A stretch of DNA of 7,325 nt from JBAZOY01 sp041648505 (GTDB taxonomy: Bacteria > Desulfobacterota > Syntrophia > Syntrophales > CG2-30-49-12). The stretch is from NCBI GenBank assembly GCA_041648505.1, contig JBAZOY010000098.1:1-7325 (forward strand). The letters run 5' to 3'. How positions within the stretch are numbered: position 1 is the first letter of the stretch; every line of letters begins with the position of its first letter. Under the pieces are notes generated by a model. That model was not told the DNA's origin. It was given only the letters and a program-made list of their open reading frames with translations, and did not search any database. The position numbers and the translations under genes are program-made. Below, piece after piece: positions 1 to 5,130 of the stretch.

Positions 1-302
1 ATCTTATCATTTTTTGTCTTTCCCCCGTGGATGGCTTTCATATATAATGCGTGCCCGAGAACAAAAGGAATCTGATGCTTGGCGCACAAATCTGAAACCC
101 AGTACCAGCAGAAGACGCATTCAACACCCACGACGATGTCCTCCAGATAGGGGGAGATCAGTTGGAAAAACTGTTCAGGATCGGTTATGATATTTTCATG
201 AACCATTGTTTTGCCTTTTTGATCGAGAATACAGACGTACATTTTTCTGGCATGCAGATCGATGCCACAGTAATATTGGTGTTGCTGATTGTAAAAGTTC
301 AT
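1..302 (-). CDS. IS110-family transposase, N-terminal part (runs off left edge)
   Basis: The first 100 codons of a DEDD-type transposase/recombinase are visible; the rest lies beyond position 1. The protein opens with MNFYNQQHQYYCGIDLHARK, and the YCGIDLH stretch carries the first catalytic Asp (D15). GVECVFCWYW carries the Glu (E61). HALYMKAIHGGKTKNDK, at the window edge, leads into the third acidic position (D99). These three blocks in this order are characteristic of the RuvC-like domain of IS110 transposases, which act with a structured bridge RNA encoded in the element's non-coding end. The ATG at 302-300 is chosen because a strong Shine-Dalgarno sequence, GGAGGC (311-306), lies just upstream. 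The serine-containing C-terminal domain is not visible, so whether the gene is intact cannot be judged. Confidence 0.92.
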   Translation of the reverse strand, partial: MNFYNQQHQYYCGIDLHARKMYVCILDQKGKTMVHENIITDPEQFFQLISPYLEDIVVGVECVFCWYWVSDLCAKHQIPFVLGHALYMKAIHGGKTKNDK

Positions 303-303
303 A

Positions 304-372
304 TTGCCTCCTTTTTTCGTTTAGGGTTGAGTCCGGATAACTCTTTATATTCTTCACGATTAAAGGAGGCAA
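304..372 (-). promoter_or_regulatory. Inverted repeat predicted to sequester the transposase ribosome-binding site
   Basis: TTGCCTCCTTT (304-314) and AAAGGAGGCAA (362-372) are perfect 11-bp inverted arms 47 bp apart. In the minus-strand transcript the anti-Shine-Dalgarno arm comes first and the second arm contains the transposase GGAGG, ending two nucleotides before the ATG. A transcript started upstream of 372 would fold and hide the start site, while one started inside the loop would not. Such sequestering structures are known to limit insertion-sequence translation from read-through transcripts. The pairing is seen directly; the control role is inferred. Confidence 0.55.
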
Positions 373-446
373 CCAGCAGAATTTGGTTTTGTTGGAACTG
401 AGCCTCTCAATAGCCCACGGAAACACAAAAACCAAATTCTGCTGGT
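372..446. repeat. Perfect 19-bp inverted repeat in the IS110 leader (possible bridge-RNA or target-site structure)
   Basis: The left arm ACCAGCAGAATTTGGTTTT (372-390) and its exact reverse complement (428-446) enclose 37 bp. The repeat abuts the ribosome-binding-site hairpin, sharing base 372. It lies where an IS110-subgroup element would encode its bridge RNA. A perfect 19-bp helix without internal loops is not the usual bridge-RNA look, so it could equally be a palindromic host repeat into which the element inserted, or a small non-autonomous element. The 447-584 segment beyond it has only a weak GGCTTTTGC/GCAAAAAGCC stem (496-522) and no gene. Confidence 0.6.
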
Positions 447-584
447 CAGTCCTGACAACTTATTGTACTGGCGGAAAGGCCATAACTATTATCAAGGCTT
501 TTGCAGCGGAACGCAAAAAGCCGCGCCCGCTGAAAAGCTCCGTTATGTGCCCTAAAAATAAACCTTTCAACTAGTCCAATTAAT

Positions 585-610
585 GTGTATGATATAGTCG
601 TTATATACAC
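585..610 (+). promoter_or_regulatory. Imperfect palindrome in the vapBC promoter (likely autoregulatory operator)
   Basis: GTGTAT (585-590) and ATACAC (605-610) form inverted arms, with further AT-rich pairing inside if one base is bulged. TATGAT (588-593) resembles a -10 box and overlaps the left arm; no convincing -35 is seen 16-18 bp upstream. The palindrome ends 15 bp before the vapB start. VapBC complexes typically bind such palindromes over their own promoter through the antitoxin N-terminus. The binding itself is inferred. Confidence 0.45.
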
Positions 611-624
611 ATAGGAGGTAAGAA

Positions 625-819
625 ATGAGGACGAATGTAGTTGTAGATGACGATCTGATGGAATCGGCCCTCAGGGTATCCGGCCTCAGAACAAAAAAGG
701 ATGCCATAGAAGAGGGATTGAAGCTGTTGGTGCAAGTGAAACGCCAGAAAGAAATTAAGCGTTTTCGAGGAAAACTAAAATGGTCCGGCAATCTCGACGA
801 GATGAGGTTAGATAAATGA
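625..819 (+). CDS. vapB: VapB-family antitoxin
   Basis: This is a 64-residue protein with the layout of the VapB (DUF2191-type) antitoxins. The N-terminal MRTNVVVDDDLMESALRVSG is a short DNA-binding strand and helix, GLRTKKDAIEEGLKLLVQ (about 20-37) is the second helix, and a charged tail ends in GNLDEMRLDK, which in this family wraps around the toxin. It neutralises the downstream PIN ribonuclease and, with it, represses the operon. The start is fixed by an excellent ribosome-binding site, TAGGAGGT, five bases upstream. The stop codon overlaps the vapC start (ATGA, 816-819), so the two are translationally coupled. The length is normal and nothing looks damaged. Confidence 0.9.
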   Translation: MRTNVVVDDDLMESALRVSGLRTKKDAIEEGLKLLVQVKRQKEIKRFRGKLKWSGNLDEMRLDK

Positions 820-1211
820 TTCTCGTTGATTCATCCGTCTGGATCGACTACTTCAACGGCAATAAAACGGCTCAGACGGACTGGCTGGATTCTGCACTTG
901 GAAATACACCCATCATCATAAGTGATCTTATCCTAACCGAAGTTCTTCAGGGATTTCAGAACGATAAAGACTTCAAGATAGCTAGGGACATTCTCTTAGG
1001 TATCCTATTTATGTCGATGGGAGGACAGGTATTAGCCATAGAGAGCGCTATGAACTATAGATTTCTGAGGAGGAAAGGCGTGACTGTGAAAAAGACCATA
1101 GACGTCATTATTGGAACTTTCTGTATCCACCACCAGCTAACATTGTTGCATGACGACAGGGATTTCGATCCGATGGTTAAGTTCTTAGGCTTGGAGATAA
1201 TCGACACATAA
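816..1211 (+). CDS. vapC: VapC-family PIN-domain ribonuclease toxin
   Basis: This 131-residue PIN-domain protein has the four acidic positions of an active Mg2+-dependent ribonuclease: D5 in MILVDSSVWIDYF, E42 in ILTEVLQGF, D96 in KKTIDVIIGTFC, and D114/D116 in the terminal LLHDDRDFDPM block. VapC toxins cut tRNA or rRNA when freed from VapB. The gene starts within the last codons of vapB (4-bp overlap) and has no ribosome-binding site of its own, as expected for a coupled toxin. The full family length and an intact active site suggest a functional toxin. The RNA target cannot be predicted from the sequence. Confidence 0.92.
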   Translation: MILVDSSVWIDYFNGNKTAQTDWLDSALGNTPIIISDLILTEVLQGFQNDKDFKIARDILLGILFMSMGGQVLAIESAMNYRFLRRKGVTVKKTIDVIIGTFCIHHQLTLLHDDRDFDPMVKFLGLEIIDT

Positions 1212-1257
1212 CGAATCAATTTACCGGACGCTCGTTCCTCGCGCCGTTGATCGTTCC

Positions 1258-1289
1258 GTTCATCCCGACCGTAGGCGGTCGTGATGAAC
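1258..1289. terminator. Strong stem-loop downstream of vapBC
   Basis: GTTCATC/GATGAAC (7 bp), one C/T mismatch, then CGACCG/CGGTCG (6 bp) close a TAGG loop, 46 bp after the vapC stop. No T-run follows on either side, so it is not a canonical intrinsic terminator. It may stabilise the vapBC 3' end or be a small dispersed repeat. Confidence 0.4.
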
Positions 1290-1453
1290 ATCGAAGATAA
1301 ACTAACTTATTGGATTTTTGTATGCATTGATATGAAGCCCGCGGACTATTTTATTTTTGTACAACTACCTGCCGAAGCGCAAGAAGCATTACAATTAACA
1401 GCCTAGTTATCTGTCACAATTTTCCAACATCTATATGGCCTTCGGTTATCATG

Positions 1454-1482
1454 GATGTCGCCGGAACTTTACCCCGGAACTT
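1454..1482. repeat. CCGGAACTT-type dispersed repeat, copy A
   Basis: GATGTCGCCGGAACTTT begins here, and CCGGAACTT recurs 13 bp later (1461-1469 and 1474-1482). The same GATGTCGCyGGAAyTT start, and the same CCGGAACTT end, occur at 4854-4904 in the same orientation, there with a longer middle. Such short GGAAC-rich sequences recall REP-like elements mobilised by RAYT transposases. That link is from memory, and no such transposase is in the window. Confidence 0.45.
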
Positions 1483-1601
1483 CAAAACTGGCTTCTTGCT
1501 CTATGCACCTTAAACAACCATGTTTTTTTGTCTTGACGATGGGGATAGGCAATTGAAGGGGAATGCAAATTCAGAAACATTATACTGCCTTGAAAAGGTA
1601 T

Positions 1602-1874
1602 TTATAAGCCTCTTTGGTAAGCAAAGAACGAGAAGAAAATGATAACAACAGCGAATATCCATGCTTTAAAAAAAATTGCATAAGCGGGCAGCGCGGCAGT
1701 TTTAACTTCCATAAAGACCCTGCTAACAATATTAACTTTTAAAGCACTAAGAATAATGATGGCGAAAGTGCCCCACAACCCCAAATTCATCTCTTCAACA
1801 ATCAGCCAGGCTAAGAACGTAATTGTGATTAAAGTAATCCATGCGACATTGACTATATTTTTATAAAATTTCAT
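1602..1874 (-). CDS. Cytochrome c oxidase subunit IV-like (NorF-type) small membrane protein
   Basis: This is a 90-residue protein with three predicted membrane helices (about 9-26, 33-53 and 68-85). The central SALKVNIVSRVFMEVK resembles the conserved K-x-x-x-V...FME segment of the prokaryotic COX4 family. These small subunits pair with subunit III homologues in haem-copper oxidases, and as NorF with NorE beside nitric oxide reductases. The ATG at 1874 is chosen because AAGG lies eight bases upstream. An in-frame ATG at 1880 overlaps the upstream gene's TGA (TGATG) but is too close to that AAGG. Either start means tight translational coupling to the subunit III gene. The exact partner enzyme is unknown. 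Confidence 0.8.
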   Translation of the reverse strand: MKFYKNIVNVAWITLITITFLAWLIVEEMNLGLWGTFAIIILSALKVNIVSRVFMEVKTAALPAYAIFFKAWIFAVVIIFFSFFAYQRGL

Positions 1875-1879
1875 AACCA

Positions 1880-2470
1880 TCACCTTAACAAATATAACAA
1901 TGGAAATAGAACAATCCATAGAAGATCGACCATATGCCAATAAACCCCAACCACCTCAGCAACCGGAAGTACCTTTTCGTCAAAAGAGGTAACAAGGTTC
2001 CTTCTTACAATAAAAAGTGCAACAATTCCTCCTATCACATGTGCAAAATGAATGAACGTTAAGAGAAAATAAAACAAATAAAAATAATTGCCAATTATAC
2101 TTATCCCTGCATTAAATTTTTCGGTATATTCATATAACTTAAAGAATACAAAGAGAAATCCAAATAAAAGGGCAAGGTTTAGTAAAAGAATGCTTTTATG
2201 AGGTGCATTTCTTCTTATTGACTGAATAGCTGAAGCAACAAGCCATGAACTTGTAATGAGAAAGACTGTATTTATAAAACCGATTGTAATGTTTAGATGT
2301 TCTTGAGATGAAATAAACAGAGAAACGTTATTATTTCTTTCGCTAAGAAAAACAATAAAAAAAAGTAGAAATATTGCCATATCTATTGAAACAAATATCC
2401 AGACGCCACTACTTTTTGAATCTGTGGACAAATGTTCATTTATCACTACATCTTCGTAATTTTTTTTCAT
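1880..2470 (-). CDS. Cytochrome c oxidase subunit III family protein (NorE-like)
   Basis: This 196-residue, five-helix protein has helices at about 22-42, 59-81, 93-114, 131-155 and 173-195. Family hallmarks are visible in order: GVWIFVSIDMAIF in helix 1, INTVFLITSSW in helix 2, LLFGFLFVFFKLYEY in helix 3, TFIHFAHVIGGIVAL in helix 4, and AEVVGVYWHMVDLLWIVLF at the end. Subunit III proteins do not carry haem or copper; they stabilise or regulate the catalytic subunit I. The short five-helix form is NorE-like. The start at 2470 is preceded by a weak GGCGGA. An earlier in-frame ATG at 2527 adds 19 polar residues but lacks any ribosome-binding site. The gene is notably AT-rich. No subunit I or II gene is present in the window. 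Confidence 0.88.
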   Translation of the reverse strand: MKKNYEDVVINEHLSTDSKSSGVWIFVSIDMAIFLLFFIVFLSERNNNVSLFISSQEHLNITIGFINTVFLITSSWLVASAIQSIRRNAPHKSILLLNLALLFGFLFVFFKLYEYTEKFNAGISIIGNYFYLFYFLLTFIHFAHVIGGIVALFIVRRNLVTSFDEKVLPVAEVVGVYWHMVDLLWIVLFPLLYLLR

Positions 2471-2539
2471 AATCTGTCCGCCATGTATTGACCGGTCGTC
2501 ATTATTGATGTTACCAGTAAAATCCAAAGATTAATAAAG

Positions 2540-2617
2540 GAGTTCGATAGTCTTACTCTTGCCGTCCTACTATCTGGCCACTAATGTATTAAGGTTTGAA
2601 GTAAGACTACCGAACTC
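2540..2617 (-). repeat. Long inverted repeat between the first two operon genes (attenuator or small insertion)
   Basis: GAGTTCGATAGTCTTAC (2540-2556) and GTAAGACTACCGAACTC (2601-2617) are 17-bp arms with one mismatch, separated by 44 bp. In the minus-strand transcript that mismatch becomes a G-U pair; in the plus-strand RNA it would be A-C. The structure is therefore fully paired in the direction of operon transcription. It sits in the 250-bp gap between the six-helix gene and the subunit III gene, just before the latter. No long T-run follows. It could be a partial terminator, an mRNA processing or stability element, or a miniature insertion. Confidence 0.6.
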
Positions 2618-2720
2618 AATTAAGCCGAAATTTTGTCTCCCCATTCTGGACAATCACAATGAACTTACGCCGCCGAAAGAGCTAACAGAAACTGTTCTGT
2701 TTACTCGTCCTCCCTTAGTC

Positions 2721-3482
2721 TTATTTTTGAGCTGCGTATGCCATTTCTTTTTCCTTTGCTTTGGAGCGGTCAGAATCTCTCAGCCGCTGCTTAAGCTCTT
2801 TTAGTATGTAGTAACTATAAACCGAGAAGAATAAGAAGCCCCAGGTAGGCCAAACAATCCAGAAATTCCAAAGTCCAGCCACAGAAAATGGACCAGTTGG
2901 CAAATAAGGTATAAAGCTCAGAGGAATAAAGATAATACCTACCGCTATAGCACCCCAACCTGCCCACGCTGGAAACATCTTCTGCTCTCTGTTCAAAACG
3001 GTATATAAGCCTAAACCAGTTAACTGAACAGTTGTGATCATATATGTCATATCATACGTAAACCATGTGTGAGTATGCATCATCAGAATAATATCCGGAT
3101 GCATTTTACCTGCATATTGAGCACAGGCCATCCAAGCTGCCGGGCACGCACCTAGAACCCATGCCGTTAAAATAGCACCCGCTAATTCCATATAAGAATA
3201 CCATGTCATCTCTCCCTTAGGGTCCCTCATCATAGTTGCCAGTTGGCATCCCCAAACTAAGTAGAGGAATCCAATCACAGCACTAACGGTCATGCCGATT
3301 TTAATTTGCATACCATATTTGAGGTAATAATTATCAACAAGCTGTTGTGCTGTCATCTCAACAAATTTGGGGGGCGGATAGTTATGCCCAAGGAAAATCC
3401 AGAAAATAAGATAAGTTACGACAAATATAGGCCCCGTCCACCCAACCATATACGCTACTAGATTTCTTGATCTTTCATCCAT
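2721..3482 (-). CDS. Six-helix integral membrane protein of unknown function, first gene of the oxidase-like operon
   Basis: This is a 253-residue protein with six predicted membrane helices (about 11-31, 58-83, 97-120, 142-163, 172-193 and 202-226) and a charged C-terminal tail rich in Lys, Arg and Glu. There are no CxxCH haem motifs and no subunit I-type six-histidine set. A His-rich segment, KMHPDIILMMHTHTW (H128, H136, H138), precedes helix 4. FPAWAGW (170-176) and LPTGPFSVAGLWNFW (194-208) resemble, from memory, an uncharacterised family of about 250 residues in mycobacteria and sphingomonads. The ATG at 3482 follows a strong AAGGAGAAC. The gene is first behind the palindrome-controlled promoter, so it is probably co-expressed with the subunit III/IV-like genes. 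Possible roles are a quinone- or haem-interacting anchor, or assembly of an oxidase. This is inference only. Confidence 0.85.
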   Translation of the reverse strand: MDERSRNLVAYMVGWTGPIFVVTYLIFWIFLGHNYPPPKFVEMTAQQLVDNYYLKYGMQIKIGMTVSAVIGFLYLVWGCQLATMMRDPKGEMTWYSYMELAGAILTAWVLGACPAAWMACAQYAGKMHPDIILMMHTHTWFTYDMTYMITTVQLTGLGLYTVLNREQKMFPAWAGWGAIAVGIIFIPLSFIPYLPTGPFSVAGLWNFWIVWPTWGFLFFSVYSYYILKELKQRLRDSDRSKAKEKEMAYAAQK

Positions 3483-3674
3483 TTGTTTTGTTCTCCTTTC
3501 TCACTCTTTTGTTTGTTAGTATTTACTTGTTAGGACCAACTATCTACGCATATACGTGTTTAATCTTATTACGACACATCAACAACCCCCTCCTTAGCAA
3601 ATGCTTGATACCCAAATCGAACCCGTCTTTCGCTCCAGCTATAGCGAGCGGCGCCTTTTCCTTAAGTACGATTT

Positions 3675-3708
3675 TAACAATATCTAGAACGTGTTCTAGA
3701 TATTGTTA
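3675..3708. promoter_or_regulatory. Perfect 34-bp palindrome, probable TetR-type operator
   Basis: AACAATATCTAGAAC (3676-3690) and its exact complement (3693-3707) flank a two-base centre, and one more pair (3675/3708) extends the arms to 16 bp. The predicted start of operon transcription, about 6-8 bp past the -10 box, falls inside its right edge, so a bound dimer would block transcription. TetR-family dimers, sometimes two dimers, bind palindromes of this size, and a TetR gene lies 511 bp away. The palindrome is seen directly; the identity of the binding protein is inferred. Confidence 0.75.
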
Positions 3709-3712
3709 TTTC

Positions 3713-3740
3713 TTTATGCTCATAAATAGAGTCTTGTCAA
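3713..3740 (-). promoter_or_regulatory. Sigma-70-like promoter of the six-helix/subunit III/subunit IV operon
   Basis: Read on the minus strand, a perfect TTGACA -35 box (3740-3735) is followed after 16 bp by CATAAA (3718-3713), four of six matches to the -10 consensus. The start would be near 3706, giving a leader of about 220 nt before the ATG at 3482. The 34-bp palindrome begins five bases past the -10 box. Confidence 0.65.
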
Positions 3741-4218
3741 CCCTTTTTTTAAAAATAGTAGTAGCGTTACCCAATATTTTCTTGAAAATTGCCCTAATTT
3801 TTTGATAAGAACTTCCTTTTTTGTAGAAGGAGTATAGAGGGAGTATATGAAGAAGTAGTTCCGGGGGAAGTAGTTCCCGGAACTTGCCGTATGGTCTTAG
3901 ACTGACAACACGTCGCTGTTACCTTGCACGTCCTCAATCAAGAGATTTGAGATGTATCCGAATCAGGAAGATAACGAAATCATCATCGCTGGCTCGTTAC
4001 GGGAGAAAATGAACCGTACTCCTGATTAGAAAGTTCCCCATTGAGGCTATTTATAAAGAAGTCCGTTGAAATTTAAGCCAGATGATCGGTAACCGGCGGG
4101 TGGAAAAATATTGGATGAAAGTAGCAATTTCCCCTTTAATTTTAATGCACTGATTATATTATATGTACTTCAACATTAAATCATTGTAACTAAAAAGCAC
4201 ATATTGTATATTTAAAAA
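3741..4218. other. Divergent intergenic region between the operon promoter and the tetR-like gene
   Basis: No gene is supported in 478 bp. It holds the GGAAC hairpin (3857-3884) and a tandem pair of GGAGTATA just before it (3829-3847). A 25-codon plus-strand frame (3952-4029, MYPNQEDNEIIIAG...) lacks a good ribosome-binding site. An AT-rich stretch at about 4140-4218 probably holds the regulator's promoter, with TATATT/TATAAT-like hexamers but no clear -35. No second copy of the 34-bp palindrome is seen here. Confidence 0.5.
3857..3884. repeat. GGAAC-type hairpin (related to the 1454 and 4854 repeats)
   Basis: AGTTCCGGG (3857-3865) pairs perfectly with CCCGGAACT (3876-3884), with G-U pairs continuing inward. 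GAAGTAGTTCC is also directly repeated 15 bp apart (3852-3862 and 3867-3877). The CCGGAACTT core is shared with copies A and B. This may be a folded REP-like unit. Confidence 0.45.
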
Positions 4219-4854
4219 ATGACGAATAATATTATTGATTCTCCCCAAAAAATAAAATCCCGTAAAATTAAGAAAAAAATACTTGAAGCAACGGATAAGC
4301 TTTTGTACCGATACGGGTATGAGTATGTAACAGTACGTAATATTTGCAAAAAAGCGAATATATCAACCGGTACCTTCTACCATCATTTTAAAAATAAGGA
4401 CGGGTTGATGAGACATTATATCTCCGTAGCCTATGAAATTTACAAAAAGGAAAACACAGAAAGCTGGGATGAGCTACAGTCTCATGAGAGGGTTATACAT
4501 CTATTAACTTGGCTTGCTAAGTACTATATGGATATGGGTGTAGGTTTCGTATCATCTTACTTTACAAGTAAAAATCAGGCGTTGAATTATAAAAATTTGG
4601 ATTCACTGCCGAAGTCTCACAAAGAAATTATCGATGACATTTTATCACTATTGGAAAAAGCCCAAACAGTTGGTGTGTTAAAAACTGAACCGGATCCAAA
4701 GGACATCTATGCTGACTTGAATATATTGTTCTTAGGAACGGTTTTCGACTGGTGTACAACTCTCGGAAACTATAACCTCGAAGAACGGGTAAATAAAATG
4801 ATTAAAATGCATCTAACCCACTATCTAGTTGATGGTACGTCTTTACAAGGGTAG
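4219..4854 (+). CDS. TetR/AcrR-family transcriptional regulator
   Basis: This 211-residue protein has the standard TetR layout. A basic lead-in (KSRKIKKK, about 13-20) and a first helix (ILEATDKLLYRYGYEYVTV) precede the helix-turn-helix at about 38-59, ending in the diagnostic ISTGTFYHHFKNKDGL. A helical ligand-binding and dimerisation domain of about 140 residues follows, with a Trp/Cys/Tyr-containing late segment (FDWCTTLGNYNLEERV). It diverges from the membrane-protein operon and most likely represses it through the 34-bp palindrome; the ligand is unknown. No Shine-Dalgarno sequence precedes the ATG, and an in-frame stop lies two codons upstream, so this start is forced and translation may be weak or leaderless. 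Low regulator expression would fit. The gene is AT-rich, like the operon. Confidence 0.9.
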   Translation: MTNNIIDSPQKIKSRKIKKKILEATDKLLYRYGYEYVTVRNICKKANISTGTFYHHFKNKDGLMRHYISVAYEIYKKENTESWDELQSHERVIHLLTWLAKYYMDMGVGFVSSYFTSKNQALNYKNLDSLPKSHKEIIDDILSLLEKAQTVGVLKTEPDPKDIYADLNILFLGTVFDWCTTLGNYNLEERVNKMIKMHLTHYLVDGTSLQG

Positions 4855-4904
4855 ATGTCGCTGGAATTTAGTAAACTTAGTTTCCGGAACTTGTCCCCAC
4901 ATCT
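4854..4904. repeat. CCGGAACTT-type dispersed repeat, copy B
   Basis: It begins at the last base of the regulator's stop codon: GATGTCGCTGGAATTTA matches copy A (1454) at 14 of 17 positions and ends in the shared CCGGAACTT (4884-4892). AGATGT (4853-4858) and ACATCT (4899-4904) form inverted ends, giving a hairpin-like unit of about 52 bp. It may also serve as a weak 3' structure for the regulator mRNA. It has the same orientation as copy A. Confidence 0.5.
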
Positions 4905-4956
4905 ATTTTATACCATTTCAGCCAAGTTTATAAACCCTTTACGAGGAAGAGAAAAA

Positions 4957-5130
4957 ATGGACGTTATAGTTGAAAACCCTAACCATGTGGATCCGGCTGA
5001 GATCATAGTCGGTATCCCTTCCTATAACGAGGCCGATTCTACCTCATTTCCTACTGATGTAGCGAGCAGGGGACTCCTGCAATACTTTTCCAGTGAATTA
5101 CCCCGCCTTGTAGGCGGGGTAATTCACTAA
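4957..5130 (+). pseudogene. Truncated glycosyltransferase (start only)
   Basis: The ATG follows a good GAGGAAG ribosome-binding site. The first 45 codons read as the start of a family 2-type nucleotide-sugar transferase: AEIIVGIPSYNEADS (14-28) is the first beta strand and nucleotide-binding loop, followed by a DVASRGLLQYF helix. It resembles, from memory, glucosyl- or mannosyl-glycerate synthase-like proteins of several hundred residues. From codon 46 (5092) the frame runs into a perfect hairpin and stops at 5130. No DxD or other downstream motif survives nearby. It is a 5' fragment and would make at most a 57-residue non-functional peptide. The break coincides with the hairpin, which suggests insertion or deletion there. 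Confidence 0.7.
5092..5128. repeat. Perfect 16-bp-arm hairpin at the glycosyltransferase breakpoint
   Basis: AGTGAATTACCCCGCC (5092-5107), loop TTGTA, then GGCGGGGTAATTCACT (5113-5128). It has the compact GC-rich-core shape of REP/MITE-like elements or of hairpins at IS200/IS605 ends. No T-run follows, so it is a poor intrinsic terminator, although it would be a very stable RNA fold. Confidence 0.7.

Larger units (their letters stand above)
1..446 (-). mobile_element. IS110-type insertion sequence, left-end portion
   Basis: The element is inferred from the transposase. IS110 elements generally lack classical terminal inverted repeats and carry a non-coding end of roughly 100-300 nt, which in the IS110 subgroup lies upstream of the transposase and encodes the bridge RNA. 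Here that end would lie to the right of 302. The right boundary is uncertain: it must lie before the vapB promoter region (about 580), and 446 is only the end of the structured segment. The core dinucleotide and the target site cannot be defined from one copy. Confidence 0.55.
1212..1601. other. Intergenic stretch between vapC and the oxidase-like operon
   Basis: No convincing gene is seen in 390 bp. Contents are the 1258-1289 stem-loop, the CCGGAACTT repeat at 1454-1482, and a 24-codon plus-strand reading frame (1332-1406, MKPADYFIFVQLPAEAQ...) without a ribosome-binding site, which may be a leftover gene start. No hairpin plus T-run terminator is visible for the minus-strand operon ending at 1602. 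Confidence 0.5.

Noticed and set aside
1533..1586. TTGACG and TATACT as a plus-strand promoter
   Set aside because: Spacing to any -10-like hexamer is wrong, and there is no plus-strand gene downstream because the operon here is on the minus strand.
2471..2527. 19-residue N-terminal extension of the subunit III-like protein
   Set aside because: The earlier ATG has no Shine-Dalgarno sequence and adds polar residues not expected in the family. The ATG at 2470 has at least a weak GGCGGA upstream.
428..2655. Similarity between sequence after the 372-446 repeat (CCAAATTCTG...CCTGACAA) and after the 2540-2617 repeat (CCGAAATTTTG...TCTGGACAA)
   Set aside because: Only short blocks match and the repeat arms themselves are unrelated, so common origin is not supported.
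3467..3805. Plus-strand hydrophobic reading frame of 112 codons, possible small membrane protein
   Set aside because: It starts within the first codons of the divergent six-helix gene, runs through that gene's promoter and the 34-bp palindrome, and has no ribosome-binding site. Its hydrophobicity comes from T-rich intergenic DNA.
3952..4029. 25-codon plus-strand frame between the palindrome and the tetR-like gene
   Set aside because: It is too short, has no good ribosome-binding site and no recognisable motif.
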